A DNA stretch of 8,932 bases from an uncultured Clostridia bacterium (lineage in GTDB: Bacteria > Bacillota > Clostridia > Oscillospirales > Ruminococcaceae): positions 1 through 8,932 of the forward strand of contig CAMWRN010000079.1 in NCBI GenBank assembly GCA_947176675.1, written 5' to 3'. The number at the start of each line of letters is the position of its first letter. Positions within the stretch are counted from its first letter, which is position 1. Made by a program: the position numbers and the translations under genes. Of this stretch, positions 1 through 6,582 are shown in pieces. The notes beneath the pieces were generated by a model, which was given only the letters and a program-made list of their open reading frames with translations, did no database searches and had not been told where the DNA came from.

Positions 1-201
1 TAATAATTACTTCTGCCATATACCATATAGTTTTAAATAATAAAATAATTCTTAAAAATAATTGTTATGCGAACATAAATTACGGAGAAAATTTGCGGAA
101 CCGCTTAACTGCTGGATATCTGCAATAATTAATTGAATATTCATACATTAAAAGGAAAAATATAGTATAATAAATAGTATATTTTTGAAAGGAGTACAAT
201 T
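1..201. other. AT-rich intergenic leader upstream of the symporter gene
   Basis: No coding region is supported here. The first 60 bases are nearly all A and T. They include a 7-base unit, CCATATA, repeated in direct tandem at 16-29. A short GC palindrome, GCGGAACCGC, sits at 95-104, but its 2-base centre and the lack of a following T-tract make it a poor terminator. It could be a protein-binding site, but nothing else supports that. The 3' part holds the candidate promoter and the ribosome binding site of the next gene. I see no riboswitch-like fold, and any gene further upstream lies outside the window. Confidence 0.6.
142..171 (+). promoter_or_regulatory. Candidate sigma-A promoter for the symporter
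   Basis: A perfect -10 hexamer, TATAAT, lies at 166-171. At 18 bases upstream is CATACA (142-147), which keeps only the ACA half of the -35 consensus. Transcription would begin near 178, giving a leader of about 24 bases before the start codon at 202. The region is very AT-rich, so a TATAAT match is easier to find by chance. The placement just before a good ribosome binding site is the main support. Confidence 0.45.
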
Positions 202-1728
202 ATGGGATTTTTTGCAAATGCCGATATGTCGGTACTGATCGCTTTTGCGGCGTATCTGATCGTAATGCTCGGCATAGGGTTTTATTTTTCAAATAAAAGC
301 AAAAAAATGAGCGACTATTTTCTTGCCGGCAGAGGTCTGAACAGCTGGGTAACTGCGATGTCCGCACAGGCTTCGGACATGAGCGGCTGGCTTCTTATGG
401 GACTTCCAGGAGCGGCATATGCCACAGGTATGGGCAACTACTGGATCGCGATAGGTCTTGCGATAGGCACTATACTTAACTGGGCGTTTGTGGCAAAGCC
501 TCTGCGCCGTTTTACCGAGGCTGCGGGAGACTCCATCACTATCCCTCAGTATTTCCAGAACCGATTCAAAACGGACAGTCCGATAGTGCGGCTTGTATGC
601 GCGGTGGTAATTTTTATTTTCTTCTTGGTTTACACCACTTCTGCATTTGTTTCGGGCGGGAAACTTTTCCAGGTAGTATTCAACATAGACAGCAGCAATG
701 AGACATATGCTAAAGCGGCTGTAATTATTTCCGCGCTTATAATCATCGCTTACACCTTTATGGGCGGATTCAGCGCGGTGGCATGGACGGACTTCATTCA
801 GGGTCTGCTGATGTTCTTCGCGATAATCGCGCTCCCCATTGCGCTTATAAGCAACACCGAGAATTTCAGCGCAGAAATGATTACAAGCACCCAGAAGATC
901 GTTGCCGAGGGTGCGGATGCAAGCGGCTTTGCTTCAATGTTCCAAGGCAGGAGCGCCAACAGCATTATCAGCGACCTTGCGTGGGCGCTGGGATATTTCG
1001 GAATGCCCCATATCCTTGTGCGCTTTATGGCTATCAAGGACGCTAAAAGCGTTAAGAAATCCGCGATAATCGCTATTATATGGGTTGTTATCTCGCTGGG
1101 AGCGGCGGTGCTGATCGGTATTCTCGGACGTGTTTATCTGGATTCTCAGGGTGTTATCTTATCCCCTGCGGATCAGGAGCTTATTTTTATACGCACAGTA
1201 AAAATGCTTTTCCCGGGGCTTATTGCCGGAATATTTCTTTCGGCTGTATTGGCTTCTATCATGAGCACCGCAGACAGTCAGCTTTTGGTAACGGCTTCGG
1301 CAGTTGTTAATGACTTCTTCAAGGTAGTGGTCAAAAAGGAAGCTTCCGACAAGGTGCTTATGTGGATAAGCCGCGGTTCGGTAATGGTAATTTCGGTTAT
1401 CGCCTGCATTCTTGCTCTAGACCCCAAGGACTCGATAATGGGTATAGTTTCCAACGCGTGGGCAGGCTTCGGAGCGGCTTTCGGACCTGCGATAATTCTT
1501 TCACTGTACTGGAAACGCCTTACTATCAAGGGCACGGTTGCGGGTATCATCGCGGGAGCGGGAACAGTCCTGCTGTGGGACAATATTCTCAAGCTGGGCG
1601 GAATCATGTATTCCATTGTTCCCGGATTTGTGCTTTCCATAATCGTTACAGTGATCGTTTCGCTGATCGACAAAGAGCCATCCGACGAGGTCAAGGAGAT
1701 ATTTGAAAAGGCAAAGACAATAGCATAA
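202..1728 (+). CDS. putP: Sodium/proline symporter (solute:sodium symporter family)
   Basis: The 508-residue membrane protein is predicted to import L-proline together with Na+ across the cytoplasmic membrane. Its length is close to that of E. coli PutP (502 residues). Repeated hydrophobic stretches along the whole chain fit the usual 13-helix fold. The N-terminal block after DYFLAGR contains the family signature SDMSGWLLMGLPGA. In it, R44 and D59 align with R40 and the sodium-linked D55 of E. coli PutP. Residues 354-356 (MST, followed by ADSQLL) match the S340/T341 pair of the second sodium site. The start at 202 is fixed by AAAGGAG at 188-194, 7 bases upstream; the later Met at residue 9 has no such site. 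A hairpin terminator follows. No proline dehydrogenase or other proline gene is nearby, so it may serve nutrition or osmotic balance. A different amino-acid substrate within the family is possible but less likely given the PutP-specific motifs. Confidence 0.93.
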   Translation: MGFFANADMSVLIAFAAYLIVMLGIGFYFSNKSKKMSDYFLAGRGLNSWVTAMSAQASDMSGWLLMGLPGAAYATGMGNYWIAIGLAIGTILNWAFVAKPLRRFTEAAGDSITIPQYFQNRFKTDSPIVRLVCAVVIFIFFLVYTTSAFVSGGKLFQVVFNIDSSNETYAKAAVIISALIIIAYTFMGGFSAVAWTDFIQGLLMFFAIIALPIALISNTENFSAEMITSTQKIVAEGADASGFASMFQGRSANSIISDLAWALGYFGMPHILVRFMAIKDAKSVKKSAIIAIIWVVISLGAAVLIGILGRVYLDSQGVILSPADQELIFIRTVKMLFPGLIAGIFLSAVLASIMSTADSQLLVTASAVVNDFFKVVVKKEASDKVLMWISRGSVMVISVIACILALDPKDSIMGIVSNAWAGFGAAFGPAIILSLYWKRLTIKGTVAGIIAGAGTVLLWDNILKLGGIMYSIVPGFVLSIIVTVIVSLIDKEPSDEVKEIFEKAKTIA

Positions 1729-1733
1729 GTAAA

Positions 1734-1770
1734 ATCCCGTCTGTTACTAAAAACGGACGGGATATTTGTT
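1734..1770 (+). terminator. Intrinsic terminator after putP
   Basis: ATCCCGTCTGTT (1734-1745) pairs with AACGGACGGGAT (1752-1763). This gives a 12-base-pair stem with one T-G wobble and a 6-base loop. The stem is followed by ATTTGTT, a short and interrupted T-tract. Termination may therefore be incomplete, leaving some readthrough into the next gene, whose start codon is 31 bases after the stem. Confidence 0.8.
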
Positions 1771-1793
1771 ACCTAACCAAAGGAGAATTTTCA

Positions 1794-2312
1794 ATGAAAA
1801 AAATAATGGTCTGCCTGTGCGCAGCATGCGGAGTGGGAAAATCCACGCTTCTTGACTATATGCGGAACAACGCACTGTCCGACAAATTCTGCTTCGTGGA
1901 CACCGATGAGACGGGTCTTAACTGGTGGGATTACGCTAACACAGAAAATCCCGACCGCTACACCGAGGATTCCATAAAACGCGCATCGGAATTTTCGGGA
2001 GACAAGAATCTGTTTTTCGGGAGCTGCATGAATCCCCAAACACTTTTTGAGAAAATAAGTCTGCCAGACGAGATAGGGGCGGTTTTTACGATAGCGTTTA
2101 CCTCTTCCCCAGAGGAAATTACCAAACGTCTGAAGGCGCGCGCCCCCGAAAGAATGTGCGGCAGCGACGGGTTCATAGCGGAGCAGATCGCCTATAACGC
2201 ATGGTTCCTGCGGAACGCAAACAAATTTCAGTTTCACATTGACAACCGTGACAAATCCGTAAGCGAGACTGCGGAGGAGATAAAAGCTTTTCTGGACTTT
2301 GTCTCGGCTTAG
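1794..2312 (+). CDS. Small P-loop nucleotide kinase-like protein
   Basis: The 172-residue soluble protein opens with a beta-strand leading into a Walker A loop, AACGVGKS (residues 10-17). This fits [AG]xxxxGK[ST] with Ala instead of the usual first Gly. A strand ending FVDTDE (34-39) follows and resembles the acidic substrate-binding strand of small kinases. The segment TSSPEEITKRLKARAPERM (103-121) has three arginines (112, 116, 120) placed like a lid. The C-terminal DNRDKSVSETAEEI (150-163) resembles the closing element of shikimate, gluconate and nucleoside kinases. The size also fits that group, so phosphorylation of a small molecule using ATP is the best general reading. The substrate cannot be named. 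Cysteines cluster at 7, 9 and 12 beside the P-loop. The start is supported by AGGAG at 1781-1785, 8 bases upstream. I see no promoter in the short gap after putP and no terminator after the gene. Confidence 0.75.
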   Translation: MKKIMVCLCAACGVGKSTLLDYMRNNALSDKFCFVDTDETGLNWWDYANTENPDRYTEDSIKRASEFSGDKNLFFGSCMNPQTLFEKISLPDEIGAVFTIAFTSSPEEITKRLKARAPERMCGSDGFIAEQIAYNAWFLRNANKFQFHIDNRDKSVSETAEEIKAFLDFVSA

Positions 2313-2386
2313 ATAACCAAAGACTGATAATTTTACAAATGGAACTAAAATCATTTGCCGCTTCCGTTATTTTTATCGTTCTGCGG

Positions 2387-2416
2387 TTGACATAACGCTT
2401 GTTTTTATTGTATAAT
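2387..2416 (+). promoter_or_regulatory. Consensus sigma-A promoter for the hybrid kinase
   Basis: TTGACA (2387-2392) and TATAAT (2411-2416) are both perfect matches to the housekeeping consensus, separated by 18 bases. Transcription should begin near 2422-2424, giving a leader of about 65 bases before the start codon at 2488. An inverted pair, CGTTAT (2365-2370) and ATAACG (2392-2397), touches the -35 box but is too short to call an operator. The promoter makes the kinase an independent transcription unit. Confidence 0.85.
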
Positions 2417-2473
2417 TAATACAGTATTGTTAATTTATGCTTGAAGAAGGACAGATTGTCCCGAACAGCATTG

Positions 2474-2480
2474 AAAGGAG
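2474..2480 (+). promoter_or_regulatory. Ribosome binding site that fixes the kinase start
   Basis: AAAGGAG sits 7 bases before the ATG at 2488. The same ten bases, TTGAAAGGAG, with the same spacing, precede the symporter start at 202. The longer in-frame alternative ATG at 2437 has no Shine-Dalgarno sequence and would lie only about 14 bases from the predicted transcription start. Confidence 0.85.
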
Positions 2481-2487
2481 CAGCGCA

Positions 2488-5400
2488 ATGGATTATATAA
2501 ATGACGGCAGGGTATCCTTTGAGAGTGAAGCGCTTCTGAAAGCGCTGGATAACACCGCCATTCATTATTTCAGTTACGATGTACAGAAAGGTATCGTAAG
2601 AATACCTCAGAGGACCTGCGAAAAATTCAAATGCGACCCTCTGTACAAAAATATGCCTTACTCCTTTGCGGAACACTTTGTTTTTGAAAAGGACGTTCCC
2701 GCATTCAATAAGCTGTACGCTGATATATGCGGAGGCGCAGAATCTGCCGATGCTTTGTTCAGAAACAAAAACGAGAAAAATTGGTGTCATGTTACTATCA
2801 CAACGTCGGAACGGGACGAAAACGGCGTTCCTTTGCAGGCGGTAGGTATCATAGAGGATCTTTCTTCGCTTAAGCAGACGGAGCTGCGGTATTCCAAATG
2901 GATCGAAGCACTGGGCGAGATGTACCTTACACGCTGTTATATAGATATGGCGGAAAGAACCTACACCATGATCGAAAGCCGTCCCGATCACACAGGACGT
3001 ATTCCCGAACAGGGAAACATTTCGGAAATGATAAAGCATTATGCGGACGAACGGGTCTTTGAGGACGACCGCCGCGAATATCTGAACAGATTCGGCGCGG
3101 AGTATATCCGGTCCGCGCTTAATGAGAAAAACCGCAGTATCAGTCTTGAATACCGTCAGCGGAACAATTCGGGTACACTGAACTGGGTGCGCGGAACTGT
3201 AATACTTGTGGATACGTTTCCCGACGGTACGATATATCATGTTCTGTACACGGTGCAGCTTATTGACAAAGAGATTCAGGAAAAGGCTCTGCTTGAATCC
3301 TCACTCAATCTTATGAGGGACACCTACTATCGTATCGGCTGTATAGATCTGAATAAAAATTCCATGCGGACCATTACAATTTCTGCCGCCGAGCGTAATG
3401 ATGTTCAGTTTTTCAAAGATGATTTTGAGTCGCAGATACGCTGCTTTGCGGAAGACTATGTTTTGCAGGAATACAGGGAAAAATTTCTGAACATAATGCT
3501 GCCCGCTAGAATGAAGACCATATTTGATATGGGCTCGGACTACATAGACATTACTTACCGCAGGCTTGAGGACGGTAAGCCCAAATGGGTGCGTACGGAG
3601 CTTATTCCGCTTCAAGGATATTCGCCGCAGAACAGACTCATCATGTGGTATGTCAAGAATATTTCCCACGAAAAAGCCGCCGAAGAAAAGCTTTCACAAA
3701 CGCTCATGCAGGTCAATACGGATATAAACCTGCGGCTGGAAACTATTCTCGGAGGTATATCGGGAGGATTCAAGATCAGCTTAGACGACGAAAAATATAC
3801 ATATTCTTATGTAAGCGAATCCGCTGCGGCTCTGTTCGGATACTCAATATATGAGTTTTTAGCCGCGGCAAACAACAATGCTGTTGACAACATTTATGCT
3901 CCCGACCGCGCCGAGGCTATGGAAACTGCCTCAAGTCAGCTTCGGCAGGACGGAGTTTATTCCGTGAAGTACCGCGTAATGTGCAAAGACGGAAGCTTTA
4001 AATGGATCGCGGACAGCGGCAAAAGGGTCACTGACGAAAACGGTCAAAAGCTGATATACAGCTTTTATAACGATGTTACCGAGCTTGAGGAGAGCAACAC
4101 CGAGCTGCGGGACGCTCTTACTATGCTGGATCAAATGGTGCGGGCTCTGAAATGCGGAATATTCGCATACCGTCTGCCGAGACGTGAAATACTTCTTCTT
4201 AACAACGAAGCAAAGCTTTTGTTCGGCTGGAACGGCGAAGGTACCGACATAAATATAAACAAGATCATGCGGGAGCATATTCTTCCCGAAGATGTAGCCG
4301 TGATGTCAAATGCAGTCAAAAGCATACAGAAGCCGGGCGACGAAGCGTCCTACGAATTCCGCATAAAGCATGACGACGGAAGAATGTGCAGGGTTCAGGT
4401 CAATTCACGTATGCTGGAATTTGACGACGGAAGCAGGTTTATTTTAAGTGCAATGCTGGACATTACCGAGACTTCCGAGCTGACAGAAATAATCACGGAG
4501 GAACGCAGTCAGTACCGTGACGCGCTGCTCACCAACTGCGAATACGCTTACTCCTTCGACCTTACCATTGGCATGATTACAGATGAATATGTTACAAAAC
4601 ACGGCGTGAATCCGTTCCGCAAGTATAATTTAAAGCTGCCCATGCCGTTTGATGATTTCATACGCCGGTGGCTTGATGGTGCAAAGCCGAAATTCCTTGA
4701 TCCCGAAATGGTCAATGAACTGAACCGTGAATCATTGCTGAAAAAATTTGCGGACGGAGAAAGAAGCACCGAGACTGAGTATTACAGCAGCGCGTCCGAT
4801 TCCTATACCCGCGTTACCGCGCTGATGTCGCTCAGCGAGCGGAACGGTCATGTTATAGCTGTTATTTTCGCTACGGATACAACAATAAGCCGCAAGTCGG
4901 AAGCAAATGCAAAGCAGGCTCTGTTGGACGCCTACGAAGCGGCAAGGCGGGCAAGCTCGGCGAAGTCGGACTTCCTGTCTCGAATGAGCCACGATATACG
5001 CACTCCCATAAACGCCATTATCGGCATGACCGCCATTGCGGGAACTCATCTGGACGACAGGGAAAGGGTTACGGACTGTCTCGGAAAGATCACCGTTTCT
5101 TCGGGACATCTGCTGTCGCTTATCAACGAGGTTCTGGATATGTCGAAGATCGAGTCGGGTAAGGTTGATCTCAACGAAGAGGAATTCAATCTTTCCGACC
5201 TTGTGGACGCGCTTATTTCAATGGTGCGCCCGCAGATAAAAGCAAAGGATCAGAATCTGAAGGTAAGCATACGGGACGTTGTTCACGAAAAGGTCATCGG
5301 CGACAAGCTTCGTATACAGCAGTCTTTCCTGAACCTTGCAAGCAACGCGGTCAAATATACTCCCGCAGGCGGAAATATCAGTATTTATATTTCAGAAAAA

Positions 5401-6507
5401 ACACGCAAAAACGACAGGGTTGGAAGATTTGAATTTATTTTCGAGGACGACGGTATAGGTATGTCTCCCGAATTTGTGAAGCGCATTTTCGAGCCGTTTT
5501 CGAGAGCCACCGACAGCCGCGTGAGCAAGATCGGCGGAACGGGTCTGGGACTCGCTATAACCGACAACCTGGTGAGAATGATGAACGGCGATATAAAGGT
5601 GGAGAGCGAGCTTGGAAAGGGCTCAAAGTTTACGGTGAATATTTCGCTGAAGCTTCAGGAAACTGAAGATATCTCTTATGACGCATTCGCCGATCTGCCG
5701 GTGCTTGTTGCGGACGACGAGGAATCAACCTGCGAAAACGCCTGTCGCATACTGAATGAAATGGGCATGAAAGGCGAATGGGTGACAGACGGAAAATCCG
5801 CAGTGGGAAAAGTGATACTGCGGCATAACAACAACGAGGACTATTTCGCGGTTATTCTTGACTGGAAAATGCCTGAAATGGACGGCATTCAGGTTACGCG
5901 AGAGATACGCAGACAGATAGGTCCGGACGTGCCTATTATAATTATTTCCGCCTACGACTGGTCGGATATCGAGCTTGAAGCAAGAGCAGCAGGCGCAGAC
6001 GCATTCATCAGCAAGCCGCTGTTCAAATCAAGACTTGCCCGGGTTTTCCATGAAATGATTTCGGGTGATGACAAGTCGAGTTCCGACAACGATATTGATA
6101 ATCTTAAAAATGCGGACTTTTCGGGCAAGCGTGTTCTTCTTGCGGAGGACAACGAGCTTAACACCGAAATAGCCGTGGAGCTGCTTGAAATGACGGGACT
6201 TAACGTTGAGTGCGCCGAAAACGGTCAGATAGCAGTGGATAAATTCGCCGCCTCCGAGCAGGGCTACTACAACCTTATTTTCATGGACATTCAGATGCCT
6301 ATCATGAACGGAAACGAAGCTGCGCGGGCGATACGTTCGCTCCACCGCCGCGACGCAAAGGGAATACCAATTGTTGCGATGACGGCAAATGCGTTCAACG
6401 ATGATATTCAGGCTTCCATGAATGCGGGAATGAACGAGCATATCTCCAAGCCGCTGGATCTGAAGGTGTTGACAAAGACTTTGACCAAGTGGCTTAACGG
6501 ACAATGA
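2488..6507 (+). CDS. Soluble multi-PAS hybrid histidine kinase with two receiver domains
   Basis: The 1339-residue protein should autophosphorylate on histidine in response to a signal and pass the phosphate to its own receiver domains. No membrane segment or signal peptide is visible, so sensing is probably cytoplasmic. In order: six PAS-like modules (about 10-128, 135-262, 268-395, 412-535, 545-662, 672-803); a helical linker; HisKA with SHDIRTP (H835 is the phosphorylation site); HATPase_c with N-box N953, DGIGM (988-992), an EPF motif near 1003 and GGTGLGLA (1016-1023); receiver 1 (1070-1190; D1076, D1077, phospho-acceptor D1125, S1154, K1176); receiver 2 (1213-1339; E1220, D1221, acceptor D1267, T1299, K1321). 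All catalytic residues are present. The fourth module is the most typical PAS. The start at 2488 was chosen over the in-frame ATG at 2437, which would add 17 residues without a ribosome binding site. TGA is followed directly by TAA. There is no Hpt or DNA-binding domain, so the output partner and the ligand are unknown. Confidence 0.93.
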   Translation: MDYINDGRVSFESEALLKALDNTAIHYFSYDVQKGIVRIPQRTCEKFKCDPLYKNMPYSFAEHFVFEKDVPAFNKLYADICGGAESADALFRNKNEKNWCHVTITTSERDENGVPLQAVGIIEDLSSLKQTELRYSKWIEALGEMYLTRCYIDMAERTYTMIESRPDHTGRIPEQGNISEMIKHYADERVFEDDRREYLNRFGAEYIRSALNEKNRSISLEYRQRNNSGTLNWVRGTVILVDTFPDGTIYHVLYTVQLIDKEIQEKALLESSLNLMRDTYYRIGCIDLNKNSMRTITISAAERNDVQFFKDDFESQIRCFAEDYVLQEYREKFLNIMLPARMKTIFDMGSDYIDITYRRLEDGKPKWVRTELIPLQGYSPQNRLIMWYVKNISHEKAAEEKLSQTLMQVNTDINLRLETILGGISGGFKISLDDEKYTYSYVSESAAALFGYSIYEFLAAANNNAVDNIYAPDRAEAMETASSQLRQDGVYSVKYRVMCKDGSFKWIADSGKRVTDENGQKLIYSFYNDVTELEESNTELRDALTMLDQMVRALKCGIFAYRLPRREILLLNNEAKLLFGWNGEGTDININKIMREHILPEDVAVMSNAVKSIQKPGDEASYEFRIKHDDGRMCRVQVNSRMLEFDDGSRFILSAMLDITETSELTEIITEERSQYRDALLTNCEYAYSFDLTIGMITDEYVTKHGVNPFRKYNLKLPMPFDDFIRRWLDGAKPKFLDPEMVNELNRESLLKKFADGERSTETEYYSSASDSYTRVTALMSLSERNGHVIAVIFATDTTISRKSEANAKQALLDAYEAARRASSAKSDFLSRMSHDIRTPINAIIGMTAIAGTHLDDRERVTDCLGKITVSSGHLLSLINEVLDMSKIESGKVDLNEEEFNLSDLVDALISMVRPQIKAKDQNLKVSIRDVVHEKVIGDKLRIQQSFLNLASNAVKYTPAGGNISIYISEKTRKNDRVGRFEFIFEDDGIGMSPEFVKRIFEPFSRATDSRVSKIGGTGLGLAITDNLVRMMNGDIKVESELGKGSKFTVNISLKLQETEDISYDAFADLPVLVADDEESTCENACRILNEMGMKGEWVTDGKSAVGKVILRHNNNEDYFAVILDWKMPEMDGIQVTREIRRQIGPDVPIIIISAYDWSDIELEARAAGADAFISKPLFKSRLARVFHEMISGDDKSSSDNDIDNLKNADFSGKRVLLAEDNELNTEIAVELLEMTGLNVECAENGQIAVDKFAASEQGYYNLIFMDIQMPIMNGNEAARAIRSLHRRDAKGIPIVAMTANAFNDDIQASMNAGMNEHISKPLDLKVLTKTLTKWLNGQ

Positions 6508-6516
6508 TAAGCAAAG

Positions 6517-6553
6517 AAAAACGCACTCTCCTTAGACAGGAGGGTGCGTTTTT
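6517..6553. terminator. Bidirectional intrinsic terminator between convergent genes
   Basis: ACGCACTCTCC (6521-6531) pairs with GGAGGGTGCGT (6539-6549), including one T-G wobble, around a 7-base loop. AAAA before the stem and TTTT after it extend the pairing and give each strand its own T-tract. The hairpin lies 10 bases after the kinase stop codon and about 30 bases beyond the stop of the opposing gene, so it can end transcription from both sides. Confidence 0.9.
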
Positions 6554-6582
6554 AATTATTGAGTTATTATACTATTATATAA

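Noticed and set aside
95..104. GC palindrome GCGGAACCGC in the putP leader as a terminator or operator
   Set aside because: The stem is only 4 base pairs around a 2-base centre with no T-tract, and no matching site occurs near the other promoters.
1791..2354. A 187-codon open frame on the minus strand opposite the small kinase gene
   Set aside because: It is antisense to a gene with a good ribosome binding site and a recognisable P-loop. The frame itself shows no ribosome binding site or known motif and has an improbable composition rich in Cys, Phe and Val.
2365..2397. Inverted repeat CGTTAT / ATAACG overlapping the -35 box of the kinase promoter
   Set aside because: Six-base arms 21 bases apart are expected by chance in AT-rich DNA, and there is no second copy elsewhere in the window.
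2416..3240. A 274-codon open frame on the minus strand opposite the kinase N-terminus
   Set aside because: It is a shadow of the PAS-coding strand. Codon pattern and PAS motifs support the plus strand, and the predicted protein shows no recognisable domain.
6028..6504. A 158-codon open frame on the minus strand opposite the receiver domains
   Set aside because: The plus strand here encodes two complete receiver domains with all key residues, and the minus frame shows no motif.
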